Notes: generated from the sequence alone by a model not told the origin. Positions 1 to 7,798 are shown, counted from the first letter of the stretch. The stretch: 13,086 nucleotides of DNA from JBOFLG01 sp051657745 (GCA_051657745.1 JBOFLG010000255.1:1-13086), one strand, 5' to 3'. A program made the numbers and translations.

Positions 1-55
1 GACCAAAAGGACGATTCTGCAGGTCGACATCGTCTGCAGAATCGTCCTTTTGGTC
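1..55. repeat. Perfect 22-bp inverted repeat (hairpin) upstream of dnaE2
   Basis: Bases 1-22 are the exact reverse complement of bases 34-55, with an 11-nt loop at 23-33, so a transcript from either strand folds into a 22-bp uninterrupted stem. The arms carry a CTGCAG site at their loop-proximal ends. The nonamer CGATTCTGC of the left arm (12-20) recurs as a direct copy at 55-63, so the segment 36-44 could pair with either copy. No T-run follows on the + strand. The hairpin ends 52 nt before the preferred dnaE2 start. It may be a terminator for the gene to the left, a leader structure, or a small mobile palindrome; the sequence does not decide. The repeat itself is certain. Confidence 0.9.
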
Positions 56-107
56 GATTCTGCGGGTGGAGGCCTCGGCGGCGATCCCGACGGCGGCAGG
101 TGAGTCG

Positions 108-3100
108 ATGGGCTGGGACAACCCCGCGATGCCGTGGTCCGAGTTGGAGGCCCGCCTCTCGTGCCGGCCGCACCCGCTGGAGTCCGAGGCGCCCATCTCT
201 CGCCGCCGTCGCCGAACCCGGGTCGAGGTCCACCGCCCCACCGAGGGCGTCGTGCCATACGCGGAACTGCACTGCCACTCCAGCTTCAGCTTTCTCGACG
301 GCGCGAGCGGGCCCGACCGCCTCGTGCACGAGGCGGTACGGCTCGGGCTGCACGGCCTCGCAATCACCGACCACGACGGCTTCTACGGCGCACCGCTGTT
401 CGCCGAGACCGCACAGGCACACGCAGTACCGCCACCCCCTGGGCAACCATCTCCTGCAGCGCCGCCCTCCACCCGGTCACCCATCGTAGAAGCACCGGCC
501 GCCCAGCCGCCCTCCGCGCCGCCACCGTCTCCAGCACCGGTCGGGTCGCACCTGCGCACCGTCTACGGCGCCGAACTCACTCTCGGTCTCGACAGGCCTC
601 AGTTGGGCGTCGCCGACCCCGCCGGCACGCATCTCCTCGTGCTCGCCCGAGGCGTCGAGGGCTACCACCGGCTGGCCGCCGCGATGACCGAGGCGCATCT
701 GCGCGGCGACGAGAAGGGCCGCCCCGACTACCGCATGGACGAGCTCGTCGACCTCGGCCGCAGCCACTGGATGGTGCTCACCGGGTGTCGGAAGGGGGCC
801 GTCCGGGGTGCGCTAGCGGCATCCGGTCCTGAGGCAGCGGCACATGAGCTGGACTGTCTCGTCGACCTGTTCGGCCGCGACTCGGTGGTCGTCGAGCTTG
901 CCGACCATGGCCACCCCGGCGACTCCCGCGACAACGACGTGCTCGCCGCACTCGCCGCTCAGCGGCAGCTCCCGGTGGTGGCCACCGGCAACGTGCACCA
1001 CGCCACCCCGTCGGGGCACCGGCTCGCCACCGCGATGGCCGCGGTACGGGCCCGGCGCAGCCTCGCCGACATGGACGGCTGGCTCCCGTCATCCGGCATG
1101 CGGCACCTGCGCTCCGGGGCCGAGATGGCGGCGCGGTTCGCCCGCTACCCCGGCGCGGTGGCCCGCAGTGTCGAGATCGCCGACGACATCGCGTTCGACC
1201 TGCGCGCGGCGAGCCCACGGCTGCCGAAGAACGGCATCCCGAACGGCCACACCCCGGACAGTTGGCTGCGGGTGCTCGTCAAGCGCGAATTCCCGCAGGT
1301 GTACGGCGGCGGCCCGCTCGAGGCGCTGGCCCGCGCGCGGGTCGACCATGAGCTGGGCGTTATCGAGCGCAAGGACTTCGCCGGCTACTTCGTCATCGTG
1401 CACGGCATCGTCGCGTTCGCCCGCGGGCGCGGCATCCTCTGCCAGGGTCGTGGGTCGGCGGCCAGCTCGGCGGTCTGCCACGTGCTCGGCATCACTGCCA
1501 TCGACCCAGTCTTCTACCGGCTGCCGTTCGAGCGGTTCATCTCGGCTCACCGTGACGAGGAGCCCGACATCGACGTCGACTTCGATTCGGACAGAAGGGA
1601 AGAGGTGATCCAGTGGGTGTACGAGACGTACGGCCGGCGCAACGCGGCTCAGGTCGCCAACGTCATCGCGTACCGGCCGAAGTCGGCGGTGCGCGACGCG
1701 GCGAAGGCCCTCGGCTACTCACCGGGCCAGCAGGATGCCTGGTCCAAGCAGGCCGCCGGTCACTACCAGTGGCCGCCAGGGCATTCGTCGCACGACGCAC
1801 CCGTACCTGAATCGACCAGCAACTCATCCGGGGGTGAAGCCACCGTCGCGCGGGCGGCGGAGGCGAACACCCGACCGGCCCAGCCCGACGGGAGCGGTGA
1901 CCGCGGCGACCCCGATGACGTGCCGCCTGCGGTACACGCGCTGGCCGGCGAGTTCCTTAGCGCGCCAAGGCATCTCGGCATCCACTCCGGCGGCATGGTG
2001 CTCACTGAGCGACCGATCGGCGAGGTCGTGCCGATCGAGCGGGCACGGATGGAGAAGCGCACCGTGCTGCAGTGGGACAAGGACGCCTGCGAGTACATGG
2101 GCCTGGTCAAGTTCGACCTGCTCGGCCTCGGCATGCTCTCCGCCCTCGACCAGATGATGCGGATGACGGCCACGCACCTCGGCGAGTCGTGGATGCTCAG
2201 CACCATCCCGAAGGAGGAGCCGGCGGTCTACGACATGCTGTGCCGCGCCGACTCGGTGGGGGTGTTCCAGGTCGAGAGCCGCGCGCAGATCGGCACCCTG
2301 CCCCGGCTGCAGCCGCGGGCGTTCTACGACCTCGCCGTCGAGATCGCGCTGATCCGGCCGGGGCCGATCCAGGGTGGGGCGGTGCACCCGTACGTGCGCC
2401 GGGCCACCGGGCGCGAGCCGGTGACCTACCCGCACCACGAGCTCGAGCCGGTACTCGCACGGACCCTGGGCGTGCCGCTGTTCCAGGAGCAACTGATGGA
2501 GATGGCCCGCACCATCGGCGACTGCACGGCCGACGAGTCCGACCTGCTGCGCCGGGCGATGGGGTCCAAGCGCGGCATCGAACGCATCGAGAGCATCAAG
2601 TCCAAGCTCTACGCCGGGATGCAGCGGCGTGGCCTGGTCGGTGCCGATGCTGACGCCATCTACCGGCAGATCCTCTCGTTCGCGAACTTCGGCTTCGCTG
2701 AGAGTCACGCGCTCTCGTTCGCCCTGCTCGTGTACGCCAGTTCGTGGTTCAAACTGCACTACCCAGCGGCGTTCCTCGCCGCGCTGCTGCGCTCGCAGCC
2801 GATGGGGTTCTACTCGCCGCAGTCGCTGGTGGGCGACGCCCGCCGACACGGCGTCACCGTGCTCCGGCCCGACGTGCTGCGCTCGGCCGCCCAGGCCGAC
2901 CTGGAACCGGTTGAGGTGCAACCCGATTCGATGACAGCGCGACCTGGTGGGATGACGCCAGGGCATGAACCGGATGGAACGGCACCAGGGCACGAGCCGG
3001 GCGGGATGACGCCGAGGCGTGAACCGAGGAGGGCGGCATCCATGGGCTGGCCGAGCGGAGCAGTGGTCCCGAGAGCCACTGGGATGGACGCGTGCCTGCG

Positions 3101-3893
3101 CGACCACACCGAGCGCACTCGCTTCGCGCCCGGAACGCCCGACCCCACCCCAGAGCACCGGCGCGACACTGCGTTCGCGGTACGCCTGGGCCTGGACTCG
3201 GTGCGTGGCATCGGTACCGCCGTGGCCGAACGCATCGTGCAGGCACGCGCCGAGCGGCCGTTCACCGACCTCACTGACCTCTCCCGCCGGGCCACTCTGG
3301 ACGCCGGCCACCTGGAGGCGCTGGCGACAGCCGGAGCCTTCGACAGCGCCGGCCTGACCCGCCGTGAGGCACTGTGGAACGCCGGCTGGACCGAGTCGGC
3401 CGACCAGCTCGAGGGCATCCGGATGGGCAGCGCCCCACCGATGCTGCCCGACCTGGACGACATCGAGATCACCATGGCCGACCTCTGGGCCACCGGGATG
3501 ACGCCCGAGCGCCATCCGTTCTCGCACCTACGAGAACGGCTACGTCGCAACGGCATTCGCTCGGTGCAGGAGCTGGCCGGCGCCGAGCCGGGACGGCGGT
3601 TGACCGTGGCCGGTCTCATCACCCATCGGCAGCGGCCAGGCACGGCGAGCGGCATCACCTTTCTCAACCTCGAGGACGAGACCGGCATGCTCAACGTCAT
3701 CTGCTCGGTAGGGGTCTGGCGCCGGCACCGGCGGGCGGCATCCACCGCGGCCGGGGTCGTCATCCGGGGGGTGCTGGAGCGCAGGGATGGCGTCACCAAC
3801 CTCATCGCCGACCGCATCACACACCTCGACGGCGTGCACCCCGACGCTGGCCCGGCACTGCGGGCCCGGCACCGCTCCCGCGACTTCCACTGA
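108..3893 (+). CDS. dnaE2: Error-prone DNA polymerase DnaE2
   Basis: This is the C-family translesion polymerase of the actinobacterial ImuA'/ImuB/DnaE2 mutasome, which copies past lesions during SOS-induced repair. From the preferred start the product is 1261 aa. The PHP domain begins near residue 53 (HCHSSFSF at 55, TDHD at 87-90). The polymerase core has GRGSAASSAVCHVLGIT, the palm motif PDIDVDF (486-492) and the third catalytic Asp in KFDLLGLG (D670). A helix-hairpin-helix segment (VRGIGTAVAERI) and an OB fold follow, and the protein ends in the typical SRDFH. ATG 108 is chosen because family members begin MGW-NP-PWSELE; GTG 66 in the same frame adds 14 unlikely residues. The family is usually about 1050-1110 aa. 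The excess lies in three low-complexity insertions near residues 105-146, 560-605 and 932-1020. I see no LexA-type operator in the 107 bases upstream, so SOS control may act from an upstream gene. Confidence 0.96.
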   Translation: MGWDNPAMPWSELEARLSCRPHPLESEAPISRRRRRTRVEVHRPTEGVVPYAELHCHSSFSFLDGASGPDRLVHEAVRLGLHGLAITDHDGFYGAPLFAETAQAHAVPPPPGQPSPAAPPSTRSPIVEAPAAQPPSAPPPSPAPVGSHLRTVYGAELTLGLDRPQLGVADPAGTHLLVLARGVEGYHRLAAAMTEAHLRGDEKGRPDYRMDELVDLGRSHWMVLTGCRKGAVRGALAASGPEAAAHELDCLVDLFGRDSVVVELADHGHPGDSRDNDVLAALAAQRQLPVVATGNVHHATPSGHRLATAMAAVRARRSLADMDGWLPSSGMRHLRSGAEMAARFARYPGAVARSVEIADDIAFDLRAASPRLPKNGIPNGHTPDSWLRVLVKREFPQVYGGGPLEALARARVDHELGVIERKDFAGYFVIVHGIVAFARGRGILCQGRGSAASSAVCHVLGITAIDPVFYRLPFERFISAHRDEEPDIDVDFDSDRREEVIQWVYETYGRRNAAQVANVIAYRPKSAVRDAAKALGYSPGQQDAWSKQAAGHYQWPPGHSSHDAPVPESTSNSSGGEATVARAAEANTRPAQPDGSGDRGDPDDVPPAVHALAGEFLSAPRHLGIHSGGMVLTERPIGEVVPIERARMEKRTVLQWDKDACEYMGLVKFDLLGLGMLSALDQMMRMTATHLGESWMLSTIPKEEPAVYDMLCRADSVGVFQVESRAQIGTLPRLQPRAFYDLAVEIALIRPGPIQGGAVHPYVRRATGREPVTYPHHELEPVLARTLGVPLFQEQLMEMARTIGDCTADESDLLRRAMGSKRGIERIESIKSKLYAGMQRRGLVGADADAIYRQILSFANFGFAESHALSFALLVYASSWFKLHYPAAFLAALLRSQPMGFYSPQSLVGDARRHGVTVLRPDVLRSAAQADLEPVEVQPDSMTARPGGMTPGHEPDGTAPGHEPGGMTPRREPRRAASMGWPSGAVVPRATGMDACLRDHTERTRFAPGTPDPTPEHRRDTAFAVRLGLDSVRGIGTAVAERIVQARAERPFTDLTDLSRRATLDAGHLEALATAGAFDSAGLTRREALWNAGWTESADQLEGIRMGSAPPMLPDLDDIEITMADLWATGMTPERHPFSHLRERLRRNGIRSVQELAGAEPGRRLTVAGLITHRQRPGTASGITFLNLEDETGMLNVICSVGVWRRHRRAASTAAGVVIRGVLERRDGVTNLIADRITHLDGVHPDAGPALRARHRSRDFH
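2949..3029 (+). repeat. 27-bp imperfect tandem repeat inside dnaE2 (3 copies)
   Basis: Three consecutive 27-bp units (2949-2975, 2976-3002, 3003-3029) encode GMTPGHEPD, GTAPGHEPG and GMTPRREPR. They form the core of the third DnaE2 insertion, between the polymerase core and the helix-hairpin-helix/OB region. The unit is a multiple of three, so copy-number change would keep the frame. Confidence 0.85.
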
Positions 3894-4071
3894 CCACGGC
3901 GGCACCGATCGCGCCCGCGTCGTCCCCCTGTTCGGCGACCGCCATGGCCCGCTCAGCGGGGATCAGCGCGAGGTCCTGATGACCCAGCCATTTCAGCAAC
4001 GGGGCCGTCGGCGTGATGATCGCGCCGCCCCGCCCTCCGTCGATCGCCGCTGGCCTGGCCCGCGACCGCAC
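3817..4071 (-). CDS. Possible small ORF or gene remnant, unidentified
   Basis: The 216 bases between dnaE2 and the LigB-like gene contain one minus-strand frame that reads like protein. GTG 4071 gives 84 aa, with protein-like stretches such as ITPTAPLLKWLGHQDLAL and IPAERAMAVAEQGDDAGAI. It lies 38 nt after the LigB-like stop, in the direction of that operon. Against it, a TAG stands two codons before the GTG, there is no clear ribosome binding site, and the last 25 codons overlap the 3' end of dnaE2 antisense, where the residues lose protein character. It could be the remnant of a longer protein. I do not recognise the family. Confidence 0.2.
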   Translation of the reverse strand: MRSRARPAAIDGGRGGAIITPTAPLLKWLGHQDLALIPAERAMAVAEQGDDAGAIGAAVVSGSRGSGAGPAVPGQRRGARRRGV

Positions 4072-4109
4072 TCCCTACAGCGCCGGCCGTGGCCACTGCG
4101 GTGCGCCGT

Positions 4110-4991
4110 TCAGCCCACGCGGCGCAGGTGGGCGACGACGTGGAGCACACCTGACGGGTCCCACGTATCGAGCCGCTCACATCGCCATCCCGGCGGCTCA
4201 TCAGTGGCGGGGGAATCGACCGCACGCGAGGTGGTCTGCGTGCCAGGGGCCGACGTCCCGGCCATCGCAGCGGCAGCGACCTGAAGGGGCGTACGGCCGT
4301 GGGCAAGCAGGTCCGCAGCAAGGGTCGGGTCGAGCGCGAGGAGGGCGGCGGGATCCGCATCGCGCAGCGCTGTCACCAGCGAGTCGTCGAAAGCGAACGC
4401 CCGCACGTCGTGGTGACCCGGGGCTTTCTCGCTGCGCCGGGCGCTGCCGTCTGCCACGACCACGAGCGCGGATGCCGCCGCGCCGGTCTCGAACGCCGGT
4501 GACGCCCGTCGAGAGGCACGCAGGTGCGGGTCCCATGCCTCGCCTGAGCGGGTGGGACTCACCGACCCCCGTTGCTCCCTAGCGACCGCGCCGACCGCGC
4601 CGACCGCGCCGACCGCGCCGACCGCGAGTCTCCCTCCTGCCGTGCGACATTCGGCCACCGTGGCATTCCAGGGCACGACCATCGCGGTTGTCGGGTGGCG
4701 TTCGGATGGCGCGGACCCACCGCCGCTCAGGGGCACTCCCTGGCGCACGTCATCCGGATCGATCCCGGCGAGTCCGAGGAGGTGTTCGCCGACTCGCTGC
4801 CCGAGCGGGGCCATGGCGTGCCGCGGCTCCCGGTCGGTGGCCGCGACCAGCACGACGCGCTCGACGCCGGTGCACCCATCGCGCACCGCGCCGACAGCAG
4901 CCGTGCGAAGTTCGGCGAGAACGTCGTCACGGCCGGCGTAGCGCGGCAACAACGCCGGCGCCGAGGGTACGACCACCACCACCTCGATCAC
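4110..4991 (-). CDS. Class III extradiol dioxygenase (LigB)-like protein, function unknown
   Basis: This 293-aa cytoplasmic protein resembles the actinobacterial family related to the LigB catalytic subunit of class III extradiol dioxygenases (mycobacterial Rv2728c type, from memory). No substrate is established. Family-like segments are the N-terminus VVVVPSAPALLPRYAG, the central PWNATVAEC, and VVADGSARRSEKAPG followed by LLALDPTLAADLLAHGRTP. The C-terminal segment ending in VLHVVAHL is less like a true LigB active site. GTG 4991 is chosen because it lies 16 nt after the folP2 stop with a G-rich sequence before it, and the family starts with a hydrophobic strand here. A 9-bp tandem repeat puts AVGAVGAVGAVGAV in the middle, probably a surface loop. 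It is the last clear gene of the gpgS-folP2 operon. Confidence 0.8.
   Translation of the reverse strand: MIEVVVVVPSAPALLPRYAGRDDVLAELRTAAVGAVRDGCTGVERVVLVAATDREPRHAMAPLGQRVGEHLLGLAGIDPDDVRQGVPLSGGGSAPSERHPTTAMVVPWNATVAECRTAGGRLAVGAVGAVGAVGAVAREQRGSVSPTRSGEAWDPHLRASRRASPAFETGAAASALVVVADGSARRSEKAPGHHDVRAFAFDDSLVTALRDADPAALLALDPTLAADLLAHGRTPLQVAAAAMAGTSAPGTQTTSRAVDSPATDEPPGWRCERLDTWDPSGVLHVVAHLRRVG
4584..4626. repeat. 9-bp tandem repeat (GACCGCGCC)n in the LigB-like gene
   Basis: Four perfect copies of GACCGCGCC (4584-4592, 4593-4601, 4602-4610, 4611-4619) are followed by a partial fifth. On the minus strand they encode the tripeptide Gly-Ala-Val in series. Slippage would add or remove three residues without changing the frame. 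Confidence 0.95.
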
Positions 4992-5007
4992 GCCCGTGCC
5001 CCCGCCA

Positions 5008-5871
5008 TCACGCCAGACCCCGGATGACGCGGGCCGGCGGGAGATCGCCAGCGATGACCGACACCATATCGAGCACCTGCCGGGTCTCGACCACCTCGTG
5101 CACCCGGTACACGTGCGCCCCCAGCCATGCTGAGACCGCGGTCGCCGCCAACGTACCGGTCAGTCGTTCTCCGACAGGAAGATTGAGCGACTCACCGATG
5201 AAGTCCTTGTTGGACAGCGACACCAGGACCGGCCAGTCGGTGGCCACCAACTGAGGCAGCCGGCGGGTGGCCTCCAGCGAATGCCAGGTGTTCTTGCCGA
5301 AGTCGTGCGCCGGGTCGATGAGCACCCGTTCACGCTTCACACCCAGCGACACCGCCCGCTCGGCCTGGCCGGTCACCGACGCCACGATGTCGGCCATCAG
5401 GTCGTCGTACTCCACTCGGTGCGGACGGGTTCGCACGGCCTGGCCGCCGGTGTGGGTGCAGACCAGGGCAGCGCCGAATTCGGCTGCCACGGTGGGTAGT
5501 TCGGCATCGACTCCGCCCCACGCGTCGTTGATGACATCGGCGCCCGCCGCGCAGACGGCTCGCGCAACCTCGGCGCGCCAGGTGTCGACGCTGATCAGGA
5601 GATCGGGGTGCTCGTGTCGCACCCTTTCCACGAAACCGACGACTCGGCGCATCTCTTCGACGGAGTCGACCTCCACCCCGGGGGCCGCCTTGATGCCGCC
5701 GATGTCGACGAGGTCGGCTCCCTGGGCCACGACTTCGCGCACTCGTTCGAGCGCGGCATCCTCGGCCCAGGTGAGCCCCTTGTCGTAGAACGAATCGGGG
5801 GTGCGGTTGATGATCGCCATGACGAGGCGTGCCGTCTCGTCGTATGCACGCGATCCCAGCTCGAACCTCAT
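5008..5871 (-). CDS. folP2: Dihydropteroate synthase homologue FolP2
   Basis: This 287-aa TIM-barrel protein belongs to the dihydropteroate synthase family, which condenses a pterin pyrophosphate with p-aminobenzoate, but it is of the FolP2 type. MAIINRTPDSFYDKG (N22) matches the pterin-loop motif. The second loop reads DIGGIKAAPG where active enzymes have D-GGESTRPG, and the later motif is SNKDFIG rather than SRKSF. These changes are seen in mycobacterial FolP2, which I recall as lacking demonstrated DHPS activity, so a folate role is doubtful. ATG 5871 is chosen because it overlaps the gpgS stop (ATGA), has GGAG 8 nt upstream, and matches the family N-terminus. An extension to 5997 would only add Arg-rich shadow sequence. 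Overlap with gpgS implies translational coupling; the gpgS-folP2 pair occurs in mycobacteria (Rv1208-Rv1207). Confidence 0.93.
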   Translation of the reverse strand: MRFELGSRAYDETARLVMAIINRTPDSFYDKGLTWAEDAALERVREVVAQGADLVDIGGIKAAPGVEVDSVEEMRRVVGFVERVRHEHPDLLISVDTWRAEVARAVCAAGADVINDAWGGVDAELPTVAAEFGAALVCTHTGGQAVRTRPHRVEYDDLMADIVASVTGQAERAVSLGVKRERVLIDPAHDFGKNTWHSLEATRRLPQLVATDWPVLVSLSNKDFIGESLNLPVGERLTGTLAATAVSAWLGAHVYRVHEVVETRQVLDMVSVIAGDLPPARVIRGLA

Positions 5872-6965
5872 CGGCGCTGCTCCAGCCCGACTGCGCGTTC
5901 CGCCACGCCGTGGGCGGAGCCCCCCGCATCGGAGCCCCCAGCACCGGCGCCGTCCAGGTCTCCGGCGCCCACATCGAGGCGGTCCGCATCGAGGCACCGA
6001 ACCGCGCGGCGCCGGGCAGCAAGACTCTCCGCGTACCCCGCGACCGACCTGGCCGGCAGGCGCTCCGCGACGTCGACCTGGCGCAGCTGCGGCACGAACC
6101 CTGTTGCTGTGGAGTCAAACTGGCGCAGTTCGACGACCTCTACAGGAGGCTGGTCGAACTGCCGGCCGACCCGAGCCTCCACCGCCGCCATCACCTGCAC
6201 CGCCATCGGGCCGAGGGTGTCGTGCCGATGGTGGCGGTGCGCGCGCCGCCCGAGGTCGACCTGGGCGATCGCCTCGGGCCCCGGCCCGTCACAGACATCG
6301 ACCAGGGCGGCCACCTCCACGCCGTAGCCGACCGGCACCGACAGCCGTTCGAACTCCGACCGCCGGATCGCCCATTCACCGGCAAGCGGCTGCACCACGC
6401 CGGTGAGCGCCGGCCGGTGCAGCGCCAGCAGCGGCCGCGCGACGAGCTCAGTGACCCGCCCGCCGCGCTCGGCCTCCCCACCCTGCGCGTCGAGCAGCGG
6501 CCGGTCATAGACCGCCTTGACAAGCGCGACGCCGCGGTCGGTGAGCAGTGGCCCGAGCAGCCCACTGACGAAGTGCGGCCCCCACTCGAGCAGGTCGGAG
6601 TCGAGGAAGACCAGCACATCGCCCGTCGTGACGTGCAGCGATTTCCACAGCGCCTCGCCCTTGCCTTCCGCGGCGCGCAGGCCCGGCAGCACATCGCGAG
6701 CGGCGTGCACCACCGCACCCGCGTCTCGGGCCCGCTGCGCGGTGGCGTCAACGGAGTCGGAGTCGATGACGACCACCTCATCGGCGAGCGGGACGTCATC
6801 CACCCAGGCTCGCCGAACCGCCCCAACCACCGCGCCGACGGTGCTCTCCTCGTCGCGAGCCGGGATGACGATGCTCACCCGGGTGTCGCCCTTGGCGGCC
6901 AGCAACGCGTCGGCCGACCATGTCGTCCATGGCAGTACCTGGTGCGGCCCGGGCCGGTCGGTCAC
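5868..6965 (-). CDS. gpgS: Glucosyl-3-phosphoglycerate synthase
   Basis: This is a GT81-type, GT-A fold glycosyltransferase that transfers glucose from an NDP-glucose to 3-phosphoglycerate. The product leads to glucosylglycerate and, in mycobacteria, to methylglucose lipopolysaccharide. The 365-aa product shows the nucleotide-binding start VSIVIPARDEESTVG (30-44), VVVIDSDSVDAT, the GKGEALWKS loop (101-109), the metal-binding LDSD (D122, D124), GEWAIRRSEFERLSVPVGYG and VDLGRRAHRHH. GTG 6965 is preferred over GTG 6974 because the TAGGGT box at 6973-6978 overlaps the latter and stands 7 nt before the former. The C-terminal tail of about 45 residues is rich in Gly, Ala and Asp and looks lineage-specific. 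It is the first gene of the operon. Confidence 0.92.
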   Translation of the reverse strand: MTDRPGPHQVLPWTTWSADALLAAKGDTRVSIVIPARDEESTVGAVVGAVRRAWVDDVPLADEVVVIDSDSVDATAQRARDAGAVVHAARDVLPGLRAAEGKGEALWKSLHVTTGDVLVFLDSDLLEWGPHFVSGLLGPLLTDRGVALVKAVYDRPLLDAQGGEAERGGRVTELVARPLLALHRPALTGVVQPLAGEWAIRRSEFERLSVPVGYGVEVAALVDVCDGPGPEAIAQVDLGRRAHRHHRHDTLGPMAVQVMAAVEARVGRQFDQPPVEVVELRQFDSTATGFVPQLRQVDVAERLPARSVAGYAESLAARRRAVRCLDADRLDVGAGDLDGAGAGGSDAGGSAHGVAERAVGLEQRR

Positions 6966-6972
6966 GCCGGAC

Positions 6973-6978
6973 ACCCTA
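6973..6978 (-). promoter_or_regulatory. Predicted -10 box of gpgS (leaderless)
   Basis: On the minus strand TAGGGT is followed by 7 nt and then GTG at 6965. This spacing would put the transcription start on the start codon. The box overlaps the alternative GTG at 6974 and so argues against that start. No good -35 hexamer is seen. Confidence 0.4.
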
Positions 6979-7166
6979 CGTCGAGCACCCGCGAACCGAC
7001 CGCGACCTTCGACAAGGGCTCGTCCCAGCGACCCGCGACCGGTCGCGCAACCCCACCTGCCTCAACTTTCCCGCCCGCGCCCGGAACCTTCATCTGCGCC
7101 TGAGTTCCGTTGGGTGGCGAACATGAAGCTCCCGGTGCTGACTGGCGGATGGCGCCGCACCGCACG

Positions 7167-7676
7167 TCAGCCGGATGCCGCGTCGCGGCTCGGCCGGTAC
7201 GACGCAGCCAGCAGAACCCCCGCCGCCAGCAGGCCTCCGGCGGCGGCGCCGACCGCCCACGCTGGCCCGGCAAGATCGAGCCCCAGCGCAGCATCGAGCG
7301 ACCACTCCCCCGGACCAACCGACACCAGCCCGACCGCGACCAACGCGACAAGTGCGACGTACTCCCAGCCACCGGCGAACACGAAATAGCCTTTGCCGCG
7401 GTGGTCGGTGAGCGCGGCGACCGTCATCAACCCGACGAACGCCATCCCCGCCAGGCCGGTGAGCAGCCCGATCGTCATCAGCACGCCCGCGCCGACCTCG
7501 GTGGCCGCGGCGAGCCGGGCATGCAGCCAGCCTGGCCGCAGGCCGAGCGAGTCGAACCACCCCGCCGTGCCGCTCAGCCCGCCTCCGCCGAACACCTTGT
7601 TCCACCCGTGCACGACGAGCATCGGCCCGAGCGCCAGCCGCACGACGAGCATCCCTAGGTCGACTCCGGCGTCCAT
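7167..7676 (-). CDS. DoxX family membrane protein
   Basis: This 169-aa integral membrane protein belongs to the DoxX/SURF4-like family; members are small four-helix proteins linked to redox or thiol stress in some bacteria, and its own function is unknown. The first helix contains VVRLALGPMLVVHGWNKVFGG with the family-typical HG-NK-FGG motif. Helix two follows LAAATEVGAGVLMTIGLLTG, helix three lies around FVGLMTVAALTDH, and the conserved GGWEYVALVALVAVGLV forms helix four. A further hydrophobic stretch at the C-terminus (AWAVGAAAGGLLAAGVLLAA) may be an extra helix. ATG 7676 begins just before the first helix and has TACAGT 7 nt upstream, with no Shine-Dalgarno sequence. It is separated from gpgS by 190 nt and is divergent from the GNAT gene. 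Confidence 0.9.
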   Translation of the reverse strand: MDAGVDLGMLVVRLALGPMLVVHGWNKVFGGGGLSGTAGWFDSLGLRPGWLHARLAAATEVGAGVLMTIGLLTGLAGMAFVGLMTVAALTDHRGKGYFVFAGGWEYVALVALVAVGLVSVGPGEWSLDAALGLDLAGPAWAVGAAAGGLLAAGVLLAASYRPSRDAASG

Positions 7677-7683
7677 GGTGGCA

Positions 7684-7689
7684 ACTGTA
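7684..7689 (-). promoter_or_regulatory. Predicted -10 box of the doxX-like gene (leaderless)
   Basis: TACAGT on the minus strand stands 7 nt before ATG 7676, and there is no ribosome binding site between them. The spacing predicts transcription starting at the A of the ATG. A -35 element is not evident. Confidence 0.4.
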
Positions 7690-7798
7690 CGAAAGACACC
7701 GGCTGATCCTCCGCAAGCCCACCCAGGCCCGCGGATGACGCCCGCAATTTCTCCGGACGACGTCCGTAACTACCCGCGCACACCAGCTCGGTGAGGGC

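Noticed and set aside
66..107. GTG 66 as the start of dnaE2
   Set aside because: Family proteins begin at the MGW motif encoded from 108; the extra 14 residues resemble nothing in the family.
1..107. LexA/SOS box before dnaE2
   Set aside because: No TCGAAC-N4-GTTCGA-like site; the only palindrome there is the 22-bp hairpin.
1824..3527. Long open frame (567 codons) on the minus strand opposite dnaE2
   Set aside because: Shadow frame in high-GC DNA: residues are His/Arg/Gly-rich with no motif, while the + strand carries an unmistakable DnaE2.
5872..5997. Upstream extension of folP2
   Set aside because: The extra residues are Arg/Gly/Cys-rich and overlap the coding end of gpgS; ATG 5871 has a ribosome binding site and the ATGA overlap.
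5829..7103. Long + strand open frame (424 codons) opposite gpgS
   Set aside because: Antisense shadow of gpgS without recognisable domains.
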